Shown here in pieces: positions 11,953 to 23,591 of a DNA stretch of 64,000 bases. The stretch's first letter is position 1. The number at the start of each line of letters is the position of its first letter. The DNA is from Glycine soja. Taxonomy: Eukaryota > Streptophyta > Magnoliopsida > Fabales > Fabaceae. The stretch is taken from NCBI RefSeq assembly GCF_004193775.1, contig NC_041005.1, positions 14,045,865 through 14,109,864 of the forward strand, in the 5' to 3' direction. Both the position numbers and the translations under genes were made by a program. Under the pieces are notes generated by a model. That model did not search any database and had not been told where the DNA came from. It worked only from the letters and a program-made list of their open reading frames with translations.

Positions 11953-13663
11953 TCTAGCTTTGGCACGCGTTCGGTAAGGGCATCGTAAAATGCATTTTTT
12001 CCTTTTGATTACAATGATTACAGTTTGGATTTCAAGGAAAGAATGCAATGAGAAATGCAACCAATGTGAAAAGAAAAATAAGCACGGATGTATGTGAATG
12101 ATACATTGTTGAAGTATTGCAAATTTTACACAAGACATTTAGTAGAACATAGGGTCGAATCAATTCAGATTTTCATTAAAACAGCATTGTTCATTACATC
12201 TTGGTAGAGTCAAAGTGCAACTGGAAATAAAACATAGATATCAATAGTCCCTAATTTTGTAAATTATTTAGTTCAATCATGAGTTGGCAATAGCTAAAGA
12301 AGCTATGTAAACTCGATCCAAATTCTACCCCAACTTTTGCAAGCTGGTTACTTCCATACTTGACCTTGACTTGATGAAAACCTTTTCTTAAAAGAATGTG
12401 CTTGGTTCGACCCCATAATCCAAGGAATAGAAATTTTGATTGTCAATACTTCGACAACCTATCATAGAGATGAATGATTAGGGCATACTTATGCTATGCA
12501 TGACAAATGTAATTATGAGATCGACATGAGACGCCTGAAGAACCACCCTTTCCTAGTTAACAATGCATTAGGTACCATGTTCACATGATTTTCAATCATT
12601 TTTCAAGAGAAATGAGTGTATAATCCTAACATGGTTTGTCTATAGCTATCATCATGGTACCCAACACATGTAACTAAGAATGTGGTGTAAACTTTCACGC
12701 TTCATTGTGACTTTCTTTTTGTTCTTTTTTTTTTGTTTTTTGCTTGTTGTTTTTTTTTAGTAAAATGCAAGGCATGAGCAACTATGTGTCAGGATCATGC
12801 ATGAGTGAACATAACATGTGAACGATGAAAATAGAATGTATGCAATTGGCAGAACAAAAGCATGCTAAATGAAGATGTATGATAATGTAATGACTTATGC
12901 AAATGCAATGCATGAATATGATAAATGATAAATGTAGGAATGATATGTCCATTATGGTGCCATGAAGAGATGCATGATGCGATCAAGGAACAAGCCAATG
13001 TGAGTTTGCTTTATGCCCCTAATTCAGGAACCTAATGGAAAGGATCCAACAATCCACTTCTAATGACAACTCCCAAGGGTGGTTTCATGTAACTTTACTG
13101 GCTTCTAGAGATATCATCCTCTTAGGTAACAACATTGTGGTGGTAGGGACTACCAGCGACAATGCATCACCAAAAGAGGAAAACTCTAGATGAGGCTTCA
13201 CTGTTATCAAGCGAGTTGGAGACCCAGCATGACCACAGATTGACCTCCACTCCTTATGGCTCACACAGACCCGGGTATAAGACCTGATATCTCAATGTGT
13301 CTGCAAAAAGTGTAGGTGCCATGTGTGCACAGAGAAACCTAAGAATTAACCAACCCTACTGATCAACAAGTACATCATGTCGTCTGCCCCAGGATTCAAT
13401 GGCATAAATTATTTTTAACTACGAGGGTAATAGATACAAAGATACACACCAAGAGATAACAACATGGCAAAGATTATATACAAGTATGAACAAAACAAAG
13501 GATAAACGAAATGAGGTTGAAGCCAAAACCACAAAAAGAATTGTAGTGGAATGAAACGATCATGAACGTGAGCAAAAATAAGGATAAAAGAGAAAAGGGA
13601 ACATAAATAAAGAAAAAGTCACAAAAAATTGCACACTGACCAAATGGCTTAACTTTCTAACAC
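11953..13663 (-). other. 5' leader of element A
   Basis: This untranslated stretch lies between the PBS and gag and is colinear with 60164-61831 of element E. No ORF1-like protein is present, unlike element D. Short reading frames here have no recognisable homology. Confidence 0.7.
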
Positions 13664-13682
13664 GTCCCCAGTGGAGTCGCCA
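13664..13682 (-). promoter_or_regulatory. Primer-binding site of element A
   Basis: The minus strand reads TGGCGACTCCACTGGGGAC, two bases inside the 5' LTR. The same 19-mer occurs in E and, with one change, in D. Ogre elements are described as using a tRNA-Arg primer; I recall that assignment rather than derive it here. Confidence 0.9.
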
Positions 13683-13684
13683 TC

Positions 13685-14956
13685 TGTCACAACCTACCTC
13701 ACGACGGGACGACGAAGGAAAATATAAGACGTGTCTTCTAAAAAAGAAAACGAGTGGAATAGCCACCAACGTTTATTCGAGGAAAACGTTAGAAAAACCA
13801 AAAAGAGGTCTGCGAATTTTGAAAACAAGGGTTCAGGAGTTGTTTACGCATAGGGAAGGTATTAGCACCCCACGCATCCGTCACAAGGGACAACAACCTT
13901 TAATCGAGTGTGCAAAACGTGACTTCAAAATTATGTATTTTCCCTTTTTTATTATTTATTATTTTTTTTTATTTTTTCCAAGTCGACAAGGGTGTTGTCC
14001 TTGCTCCTACGTATCCCCAGGTGCGATGAGGAAATCAGACCTACGTAGTTCTTTAAGTTTGAATGTTTGTGTGTTAAATTGATTTTATGTTTTTTGAAAG
14101 ATTTGTTTTATTTGAAAACAAAGAGTCGTTAAGGTGTTGGACCTTGAAACGAAGTTTTAAATTTGGAAATGCGAAGAGAATCACTAAGGCATTGGACCTT
14201 GAAACGATCTCAAGTGATATTTGATAAAAAGAAGTTTGGTTGTGAATTGATTTCCTTTATTTGTTTTTTTTTTGTTTATTAGTCTCTTGTCATACAAAAG
14301 AAAGGAAAAAGATTCCACGACACTGGTGGTCGGCGAGAACTGAACCTTACAAATGAAAAAAAATTTACCAACGATAAAGGGGAGAAGGTGAATACATACA
14401 TAATATCAGAAATGACCCATAAGGGTACATGGATTACATTCAACTCTTAAGAAAAGAAAAGAAAATGAAGAAGAACTAATTGGCTGCTGCACAGGGGTAC
14501 AAGGCTAGCAGGAGAAACGACATAGGGAATGATCCTTGGTTGTGATTTAGTAGTGCCTCGACTTCTCTTTTCCTCTTTTTCCTTCCTCTCCCTTCATTTT
14601 TCTTCCTCTTTAAAACATTTGAACCCTTTGCCCCGTCCCCTTCATGGCTATTTATAGGAAAGAGCCATTTGGGGTAGGGGAAACTTGCCCAAGCGAGCTG
14701 GTTACTTAGCCCTAAAGGTAACAGCTCGCCCAGGCGAGCTAGTTACTTAGGGTTGAAGGAATTTCATGGACCAGGCGAGCCATATGCTGGCTTGAGAGAG
14801 CTAGGGTCCAAAAATTTCCAGAAAATGGTCATTTCTCTCTTTTCCTTGTGTTTTTTTTCTTGGATTCGACAATTGATTTAAGCGATCCCTTGACCTTGTG
14901 TTGCAACCGGTGTCGAACGATAAAAAGCATTCCCCATACGAAATTAGGGTCTAACA
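13685..14956 (-). repeat. 5' LTR of element A
   Basis: It runs from TGTCACAACC to GGTCTAACA in plus-strand reading, which is TGTTAGACC...GTTGTGACA on its own strand. The minus-strand TATA box CTATTTATAG lies at about 14648-14657. It contains the CTACGTAT/CTACGTAG imperfect stem near 14005-14050 and two hairpins with loops GGTGTTGGACC and GGCATTGGACC near 14125-14205. Unlike its partner it keeps both termini. Confidence 0.9.
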
Positions 14957-15333
14957 CCATCATATGAAAGTTAAGACCAACAACGCCATCAAACAAGTCC
15001 TTAGAAAATGAAAGCTCATCGGAAGGATGGTTTTATGGTCCATCAACCCATAAATGCCCATGTTTAGCCGATTTTATTGTCGAGCTACCTCCAAAAGAAG
15101 GAAGCATTGATGGTGATGATTGGTGGATGATCTACATGGATGGAGCATGTAACCCCAAGGGTAGCAAAGCAGGAATTACTCTCTATGGTCCATGAGATAT
15201 ATCACTTGAGTAGTCACTAAGGCTTGAAGAAGCATTCAATGATGAAAGCTTAACTTTCAAATTGGAAATGATTGATGAAGTCAAAGAGCATGCTTAGATT
15301 CAAGAAGAAGTGTGTAAAAGGAAAGCAACTAAT
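14957..15333 (+). pseudogene. Element C, second piece: RNase H domains
   Basis: The reading continues the C pol from the left side of element A: HHMKVKTNNAIKQVLRK, then (after a frameshift) ADFIVELPPKEG, WWMIYMDGACNPKGSKAGIT. The last block is the second, archaeal-type RNase H domain typical of Tat-lineage elements. Stops occur near 15008, 15054 and 15195. The fit of the protein across 10.7 kb of inserted DNA is what identifies the target of element A. Confidence 0.8.
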
Positions 15334-16037
15334 AAAAGCACACTTAGGATCTTCTTGAAAACAGATATAAAAAGAAAATAACTTGACCCTAACCGTGACT
15401 TGTCAGTAGAACCAACACTATCGATTTCTTAACCCAAGAAAAAGGAAAAGTTCTCACAATAGAGAAACTCTCACAAGAGTTCCCTATTTATAGGCTAATC
15501 CTGATATGCTATAATAAATTTCCACTAAAATGCATTTACCAAATGCATTGATAATTATATGCCACTAAGTGAAAATAAATGACAGTAAACATGATAATAA
15601 ATTCCCACTAGCCCCTAAATGACCTGAGGCATTCTAGAAATCATTTATTAAGGCTAAGAGAAAATGAAAAGTCCCAAGAAAATTAGCCAAAAAAATAGTA
15701 CAAAAATTAAAAATAAAAAGACAGAAATTGAACTTAGTTATGATCTAATTAGCCCAATATTAATAGTCCACCAAAATTGATCAACTCAACCCATTGATGC
15801 TTCTTCTCTTGTAAATTGGGCTTTCCAAAGTGATTCTTCAAGTTGGCCTGAAAGCATCTTCATCAATTTGTAGGAAAGTGATCCAATTAGGCGCAACCCT
15901 TAATTCATATTGGTCTTTTTTCTCTTTGATCTTTAAAATCAGGCCTTGCAATGCTTGTTTCATCCTCTTAGCCTTGAACCTTGTCATAGGACCTCCAATC
16001 CCATGTAAAGGATAATTAGACAGGCTGGTTATACCTC
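15334..16037 (-). other. Unidentified insertion in element C, possibly a solo LTR
   Basis: It interrupts the integrase C-terminal region of C: KRKATN lies before it and the NNSKT-type continuation after it. A minus-strand promoter-like CTATTTATAG lies at 15484-15493, followed on that strand by a leader-like pyrimidine-rich segment. I could not settle TG...CA ends; a CAACT repeat at both edges is a weak candidate for a duplication. Confidence 0.4.
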
Positions 16038-16290
16038 TATCAACAACTCGAAAACATGAGTTAAAACTGAAGAGAATTCTGAGTAGGTGATCTAGTGTGG
16101 AGAATGAAAAGAGAAGCTAGAAATGATCATGTTGAAGGGCAACTTGCTCAAAACTGGGAAGGACCCTTTAGAACCATCACTCCAAAATGGTGCATATAGA
16201 CATGAAGAGCTTTCTGGAAAGGTCATCTCGAGGACTTAGAACACAACACACTTGAAGCCATAATTTAGTTAGAAACCAAGTGTCGTAATC
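16038..16290 (+). pseudogene. Element C, third piece: integrase C-terminus
   Basis: The translated words REARNDHVEGQLAQNWEGPF match the end of Ty3/gypsy pol (the usual form is GKLAPNWEGPF). Several stops and frameshifts are present. The two catalytic integrase domains of C are missing, so a deletion between the second and third pieces is likely. Confidence 0.65.
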
Positions 16291-17040
16291 TTTTTCCTAC
16301 TTCAAGTTTTTTCCCAAGTAAAAAAATAATGGGTTTTGGCTGAAGAGGTTTTAACGAGGAACACGTAGGTTAATGTAAAAGGAAACTCTTATCATTATAG
16401 TCACTTAATGAAATCCTTTTGCAATCTATATCATTTATTGTTTGTTTTAGCCATTACTTAATTTGTGTTCATTAACTTATTTATGTCTTACACATGAACT
16501 AAATGAAAAATGTCTTACACAAGACTATGTATCAACTTATTTATGCCTGCACAAATCTATGTGATTACCTTTTCAATTCTTGTACCAACAGTACATTGAC
16601 CTCATGTCTTTCTGCAAACTCATATCGAGCTTCAAAATCGAGTATAACCAGTACATTGACATAAAGAAAAGTAAGAGTTCAGAGGAATAAGGACATACAA
16701 ACTAAAAGTTACTTTAACATTTATAATTTGTTCATTCAATAAAAGTTACCTAGTTACTATTAAGTTTTGTAATAGTCGTTCTTAACTTTACTGATTAGTA
16801 ATGCTCATTTAATATCCATTGAGTATAGTTAGACTTAACAATTTAATCAGCTCTTAGAAATGTTTCAATTTCTACAAACACAAGTATGAACAAAATACTT
16901 TTTTCATTAAGTTAACAGTTAATACATCATGATATTTTAAAAAAAACACAAACAAAACACGTTTCCTAATGACATACATAATCATCAAAATAAAAACTTA
17001 AGAACAACTAAGTAGTTAGAGCATTGGAGGTTGGTGCAGG
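16291..17040. other. Non-coding, probably the 3' side of element C
   Basis: AT-rich sequence with small direct repeats (GTACATTGACATA/CTC, TTATTTATGTC). No gene, LTR end or known repeat was recognised. Confidence 0.5.
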
Positions 17041-17890
17041 CCTTGAAGTTGCTTCTATATCTCTTTCCTTGGAGGTCTCCCCATTTCTAGAAGCCTCCTC
17101 AAAAATCTTCATTTGAGATTCTATCACTAGCTCTCCATTCTTCACATCCTTTAACACATTGAACTTCTTTAAATCTATCTCAAGATCAGATAGGACAATT
17201 TAGCGAAGAGCTTTTTCGAAGCCATCTTCATGACCCATTCTAAAGACTGGTTGCATCTGTAATGTATGCTTAACACTTGCCTTCTTTTTTTCCTTTTCAA
17301 AATCAGCAAGTTGGTTTCAAAGTGTTTAAGTTGCCTCATCGACCAATTTCTTCTCTTTTAAAAGATCATGCCTTCTTAATTCAAGGGCTTTCTTCTTCTC
17401 TACTTCTATAGTTAGTTGATCACTCAAAGCACTGTCATTTTTCTTGGTTTCTAATAGATCATTAATTGCCTATTGATTTTTTTTTATTAAGACCATCAAT
17501 GACCTTGATAAATTTTTCATTTTCAATAGCTTTTGCAAAAACCACCTTTTTATGATCGAAAATATTTTGTTGAAGGCCATCAATGACCTCAATCTTTGTA
17601 GTCAACCAAAAGTTCTTCTCATTGATGGCTTTGATCAGTTTCTTCCTCTCCTCCAAGATCATCTTAAATTTGACCTCTAACTCAACATACTTGATCCTCT
17701 AATAGAAAACTGAATCAACAAATTGGAGAAGGAACACCTTGGTAGAGTCCCAGGAATTATTGGCTCCAACATAATCCATCGTCTTAGTATCTACTTTTGT
17801 AAGTAGTTTGTCAGCCACAATGAACTTGGATGCCTTGAAGTCAGCACTCCACAAGGAAGGAAGTTCAATAGTTGAGGTCACATGCTCAAT
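17041..17890 (-). pseudogene. Decayed coiled-coil coding remnant
   Basis: Two minus-strand frames, 17881-17699 and 17662-17462, are in the same phase and separated by one stop at 17699-17701. The protein is rich in Lys, Glu, Ile and Leu in heptad-like order (EVKFKMILEERKKLIKAI), with a short repeated phrase KVIDGL/EVIDGL. The style resembles C-terminal parts of plant transposon-associated proteins, but I do not recognise the family. A run of C residues lies just upstream on this strand (about 17928-17941). Confidence 0.35.
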
Positions 17891-20242
17891 CCTACATAAA
17901 GATCGTTAATGATGTTAGATAATCAACCCCCCCCCCCCCCACTTCAACTTTCTAATGAAGTGTTTGTTGGGGGAATTACTTCTCCTAAAAAAGTAAAGAA
18001 AATAATTTTTAGGTCTAAACTATACACAAGAATTTTAACCTTAGAAATAAGAGTTTAACTTCTAATACTTTGAACTTGGCTGGAAGGAGTTGGAGAACGA
18101 AGTTGTTTATAGGTCAGATCAGTGAAGAACTTGGTAAGAATAACATTGATTGTGCATAACCATTAAACTCTTAAAAAAAACAAATTTCGGAATAGTTTTT
18201 CCTACCTAAATTTAGGGAGCTTTACACAAATTTTTTAATTATTTTGTTTCTCATTTTCTATTTAATAGATAATACTAAATACTATGGACATTAAATACAT
18301 AGTGGATTTTCAATGCACACATAAAATATTATATTTTCTAATTATTAGTTATAGGGTAAAGAATAATGGGTTTCATATTTAAATTCAGGCACTCTTCTGT
18401 GGACTATTCTGAATTTATTATTATATTTATACATTTTATTTTTTAGAAGAATATATTATTTGTAAAAAAATAAATAAATAATATTTTGTTCCTACTATTT
18501 TTTGTTTTAAACTTTAAAAATAATTGAAGTCAAAATAAAATAATATTTTTATAATTAAAAATGTTTAATTAAAATTATATTTGGAAACAAACCACTTTTG
18601 TTACATAACTAACAAAACTAAGATTTTTATTTTATTATAATTTAGAAAGTCTTTCATATGAAAATATTGTGTGAACTTTTTGCGATTTCAAAATCAATAC
18701 TCAAAGTTGAACCATTTCTAGATATGGTCATGCATTTGTAGGACAAGATAAAAATAAATATAATTCATCAAAGTACTCCAACCATTTTACAAGAAGATAA
18801 AACTTTGATTCTTCATAAAACTCTGATAAAATACCTAATACAAACCTAAGCTAATCATCTTTATACAAGACACTAAACCCAACAACAAGGGAGAAGAACA
18901 TAGCTTCCAAGTCCATGTTCGCTCCATCTACCATGCTTTTAAGAGGAAGATTTAGCTAGAAACCATTTACTCCCCATCTACGTCAGGTATGAGATCATCA
19001 CAAACACAAACTACATATGCAACATGCTAGAGTAAACTCACCAAAACAAAACATATATATACAAACATACTAGAGCAATTTATGGATAAAGGGAGAATAT
19101 TTTTATATACTTTGGAAATGCTTTCCATAAAAAGGTCAAAAGTTTACAATATGCAATTTATATAAAATGTTCCTTCCTTTTAATCAACAATGAACATCCA
19201 AAAAATATTTTCTCAACCATCTCAATTGGAATATACAACATAATTATAACACAAATCCTCATATTATTACCAACAACATATATACATCCATCAACATAAT
19301 CTTAACCCAACTCATCAAGTATCATCAATAATCATCCTCGTTAGTCATAACCATCATAATCACATCTAGCATCAATTATCATAATTTCTCATCATACATA
19401 ATCATCACTATTTTCATATATCAATAACCAACTAGGCTACAACTAACATTCACCAATAGCCAAGTAGGATACCTCAACCTTAAACATCAACACTAACTTT
19501 ATTTCATGGAGCTTCAACATAATATGAGTGATCCCACATGAGCTTCACCCCTTAACATAGTCTCTCTCTGACCATTCAATGAGTCTTTTGGGCTGCCCCT
19601 ACATAGGGAGTGAGGTTTGTAGACAAGTATGGGTAGTGTCTTACCTCTAAGGTTTTCAAAATCGTATGTTTAAAAGGATCTTGATCACTCGTTTATTCTT
19701 TAGGTCAATTTCATTTAGTCACCACGAAACCTCCAGCACTAGGTTGAGGGCCACCCAAACACTCTCAACTTACATGTCTACTCATATACCTGTGCATCAA
19801 TTGTGCACCCTATGCACCAATTGTGCATACATCATATACCAATGACAACATTACATTTTTGTGCACCCACTGTGCAATGTGCATCCATAAATTTGTTTAG
19901 TGGGGGCAGAGAAATAGCCTATAATATTTGCATGGACAAAAAATATTAAAAGCTTTTAGAAAAATTAGGAGTGGTTAAAAATAAAAAAGTAAAATGGACA
20001 AAATTAGTACCAATTTTTTTTTTGTAGGTAAAATTAGTACTAATATAATGTCTCTTTTGTCATTTATAGATTTTTTTACATTCATTTTTTAAAATAATTA
20101 TCTTATGAGGGAAATATTTATTTTTTATAAGGGCTAAAAAACACAATTACTTGACATATCAAGTAAAAAAAATATACTTTGTGGGGACAATTGCCCGCAC
20201 TATGGATCTGCCACTCCCACCGTGTATTAGCGGCAACAAAAG
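17891..20242. other. AT-rich intergenic DNA
   Basis: No coding sequence is convincing. 19230-19440 is rich in ATCAT words. 19760-19880 has irregular copies of a TTGTGCACC/TGTGCAT word. A terminal-repeat-like ACAATTGCCCGCAC...GGATCTGCCACT block near 20188-20218 resembles ends of small plant transposons, but I found no matching partner end. Confidence 0.5.
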
Positions 20243-21275
20243 TGTGAATAAATATTAGGCAGGTTTTGATGATGCCAAAAAGGTTACTTGATGAGCATGG
20301 ATTGAATCAAGTCAAAGGAACAAGATCAAGTAAATCTAAGATAAGAACTTAGTAAGTTTGTTTAAAGAATATCAATTTGATTGCTTTAGTTTGGCTTCAA
20401 CATCTTTAGTCTCAAACACTCTTTTATCAGAGGCTAAATCAGTTCAAAAAGATATTTTTGAACTGGTAATCGTTTACCAGACTGTGTAATCGATTAACAG
20501 AGAGTTTGTGAAGATATTTTTTACTAACGACACAAAACTGTTTGAATTTTGATCTGTGTAATCAATTACCTGTGAAGAGATTTTAAAAAAACCTTTGAAA
20601 AGTCATGACTCTTCAGAAATTAAAATGTGTAATCGATTACCAGAATCTTGTAATCGATTAGTAGTGAGAAAACTTCAGAAAAACTTTTTTTGAAAAGACA
20701 CATTTTTTCAAACCATTTTGAAAAGGTACAATGAGCACATATATATGTGTGTCTAACTTCGAAAAGAAAAGAGAGAGATGATTCAGAGAACTTATTGGCC
20801 AAACACTTGCAAATCTATTGAGAATTCTTCTAGGAACTTCAATTTGTATCATTTACTGTAAAAGAGAGAAATCTTCCTGTTCATCTCATAAACTTAGTTG
20901 TAATCAAGAGATTGTTTGTCTCTTGGATTGTGAGAATATTGAACACAAGGGTGAGGGATCCCAATGCGTGTTCAAAGACTGTAAAGGATTTACAGAGATA
21001 GTGGAAAATCTCAAGTGGGTTGCTTGAGGACAGGACGTAGGCACAGGAAGTGGCCGAACCAGTATAAATTGAGTTTGCATTTCTCTCTTCCTTTATATCA
21101 GTTATTTTATAGCAGATTACTTTGTCTTGTGCAGTTAAAAGAACATTATTAAATTGATTGGTTCTTCTTTTGCATTCTGAGCTTATCATATATCATTTTA
21201 AAAAGGGGTTAAAATTTGTTAGTGGGAAAATTTTGAAACTTAATTCACCCCCCCCCCCCCTAAGTATGAGCCACT
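20243..21275 (+). mobile_element. Copia-like (SIRE-type) LTR, approximate ends
   Basis: It matches the solo LTR at 57008-58043 over several blocks: TTTTGATGATGCCAAA near the start, repeated TAATCGATTA words (20465-20665), AATCTCAAGTGGGTTGCTTGAGG, GTGGCCGAACCAGTATAAAT, and a C-rich 3' end (CTTAATTCACCCC). The right end merges into a B-family LTR fragment. Orientation follows the usual order of these blocks and is inferred. No target duplication was found. Confidence 0.65.
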
Positions 21276-21663
21276 TCTCTTTGTACATATTAGATTAAGG
21301 TTTCATTATTTTTGGGTCTTGTATTTAGGACTCCATAATGTAGGTAGGGTACCCTAAAAATATAGGATTTTTCAGCCCTTGTATTTTAGGGCACCTGGAC
21401 TAGTTTTTGTATTAAGGGTAGTTTTGTAATTTCACATACATTATGTGAATATTTGATGTGTGTGTTGGGAAATAAATTTAATTGAATTGGGGGAAGCCCA
21501 ATCCAGTTAAATTTTAGAGGGGGAGGTGATCATTTGCTTGCTACACCCCATTGTCATATCATATAGTCACACTTTGTGCATGTTCTTCATGTTTTACATG
21601 CCTCATGACACCTAAGCACACTTAGTGGAGAATCTTGGACTTGATCTTGGATTGGTGGGCTGA
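21276..21663 (+). mobile_element. Fragment of a B-family LTR
   Basis: About 390 bases align with 2795-3181 with scattered substitutions, from CTTTGTA-ATATTAGATTA to GGATTGGTGGGCTGA. The match stops where element F begins, so F probably inserted into this LTR. The rest of the LTR is not in the window. Confidence 0.75.
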
Positions 21664-22203
21664 CTGATCATTGTCCGACAAGTGTACCAGGGTGCTCAAG
21701 TAGTATTAAAACGGCAAGAATACCGAGTATCGATCTCAGGGAACTTGTTTTACTTGGTAAAAGTTGTCGTTTGGCGAGCAGGCGTTGGTGATACAATTAA
21801 TGGTTTAAAAGAGAAATAAAAGTATGATCTAGTCTAAATGAAAGCGAGTAAAGTGATTAATGGTGTGTGAAAACAAATATGAAAATGTGTTGGTTCCTCC
21901 TACAAGGTATTTTGATGTAATTTGAGGATATTTCTCTACTTAATAATGCTCTTGTATTCTATGCTGAGGTCCTAACTACTAAACCCCGGTGTCTCGTGAG
22001 TTTAGCCTAATCCTAACTAGACTTCGTTCTCAGATGTCTCTTGTTGAACTTAGCCCAATCGGACAACATTACGGTTACAGTATACAGAAAACCAAGTTAC
22101 CGCACTCCATGTCCAGATATATGATAAATTAACCCTGTCCTATTAAGTTCTAAGGATCAAATCATTTCCCAATGAGGATGATCCTAACTACACATGTGTT
22201 TGC
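21664..22203 (-). mobile_element. Element F, 3' terminal part
   Basis: On the minus strand this ends in a ...GGTACACTTGTCGGACAATGATCA-type terminus with GTTTTAATACTACTTGAGC just inside, a terminus seen in many plant retroelements. It continues across the solo LTR into 23352-23591 and across element D into 42242. It is placed with F because it is contiguous with it once the two insertions are removed. The element family is not certain; an Athila-like or non-autonomous element is possible. Confidence 0.55.
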
Positions 22204-22208
22204 ATGAT

Positions 22209-23346
22209 TGATGTGCCATCATTTTCTTCTATTTTCTAAACCCTTTTTGCACCATTTTAATTACTGATTGGTCTTAATTGTCAATTAATCAGGTAGTTTT
22301 ATTATTTGGGCTCATTTAGCTAATTTGATGTTTTTAATCTAATTTCGGGAATTAATGAAACATTGGGCTTAATCCGGATTTTGGTTATGGACTTGAAGAG
22401 GGCAGATAAACAGCGCTTACCTTAGTTAATTTCTAATTAGGAAATTTCGCAATTTTATTTTATGTTGTTCAGTGTTTATTTCATTTTGGGCCAGAGTATT
22501 GTAAGAGGGCCCAGTGACTTTGAGTGACTCTTTTTAAATAGCAGCCTTGGGATTCGTGCAAGGCTATTCTGTTATGTTATTCATTATTCAGAGCTTTTGT
22601 TTTAGGGTTTTACGTTTTCTGCTTTGATGCTACTGTTCACGTAATGCAATTTTACGTTTTCTGCTTCTAATTACAATTTCGTTCTTGCTTCTTCTTCTAC
22701 TCTCATTTACGTTTCTGTTTCATTTACGTTTCTGTTCATTTACGTTTCTGTTTCATGTTTCATTTGCGTTTTCTGTTTGAATCTATGGAAGGCTAGTTTT
22801 TCTGGTGTTGTTTCCTTTTGAGGACGAAGCCCATCTCTCTTTGAGGTTTCGTTTGTAATGTGGTTTCCTAGCAGTTTTCCCTTCACCAGTTATCCCAAAT
22901 TCGTGAACATTAATCAGTGCACGCTTCGTGTTCGATTAATTGCCTCTGAGCCTAACTTGCGTTCATGCTTAATGGACGAAGGGGTAACTGGTGTATGTGG
23001 TACCTAATCACGTATTGATAACCCTAAGTTGATTTTCGCTTAGTAAATTGAAATAGGGTTGGATTAAGTGGTTGACTGTTAGGGACGAATTCTCCATAAC
23101 CCAGGATAAGAGAATGGCTTCTGAATCAGAGGAAACAACCCGTTTATAATATTAGTAGTTTCAAATTCCAGTTTACTTGTTATGCTCTTTAATCACGAAA
23201 CAAACAAACCCCCCCCCAATCGTTACAGTTACTGCGCAAGTATATTATGAACATTTGGTTTGTCATTGCTCGTTGGGAAACGACCTAGGATCACTTCCTA
23301 GTTACTGCATTTTCATGTTTATTTGATTCGGGTACGGCCTCGATCA
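22209..23346 (+). mobile_element. Solo LTR (TGATGTGCC...CTCGATCA)
   Basis: A perfect 5-bp duplication ATGAT lies at 22204-22208 and 23347-23351. The ends are TG...CA. A TTTTTAAATAG promoter-like word lies near 22533, and the 3' part carries CGTTGGGAAACGACCTAGG, a leader block I associate with Athila-type gypsy elements. Orientation is inferred from these. No internal region remains. Confidence 0.88.
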
Positions 23347-23351
23347 ATGAT

Positions 23352-23591
23352 CAAGACAAAAACATGCGAAAATTAAAGGCCAATAGGAACAAAGAACATA
23401 TGAAAACACTATTAAATAGATATGAAAGATTTTACATTAGATTCAGCACAAACCAGGCTTAGCGAGACACTAGATTCAACACTTCACAAAATCTCTTTTT
23501 TTACCTGAAATAGAATTGAAATTTACATTAATTACAAGCGGAAGATTATAATGAGTAATGATCAATTTATTAACCAAAAGTATTTACAATC
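23352..23591 (-). mobile_element. Element F, segment between solo LTR and element D
   Basis: Anonymous sequence continuing element F. Its last five bases, CAATC, are the left target duplication of element D; sequence identity resumes at 42237. Confidence 0.6.

Larger units (their letters stand above)
4259..14956 (-). mobile_element. Element A: non-autonomous Ogre-like retrotransposon
   Basis: Two related LTRs (4259-5491 and 13685-14956) flank an internal region with PBS, gag remnant, hairpin minisatellite and PPT in the order expected for the minus strand. There is no protease, RT, RNase H or integrase, so it needed enzymes in trans. It is inserted in element C: the pol reading of C stops at its left edge and continues at its right edge. 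The left LTR has lost its terminal 27 bases together with the left target duplication; the bases AC are shared at the joint, consistent with a microhomology deletion. Its internal region is colinear with element E (about 56300-61850). Confidence 0.87.

Noticed and set aside
17928..17941. C-runs here and near 21248, 23211 and 35743 as a shared functional motif
   Set aside because: Their contexts differ (LTR end, leader, anonymous DNA) and homopolymer length is unreliable.
21664..23351. A 1.7-kb DNA transposon with terminal repeat TGATCATTG/CAATGATCA
   Set aside because: The right-hand end is a solo LTR end plus its ATGAT duplication; the left end belongs to element F. The match is coincidental.
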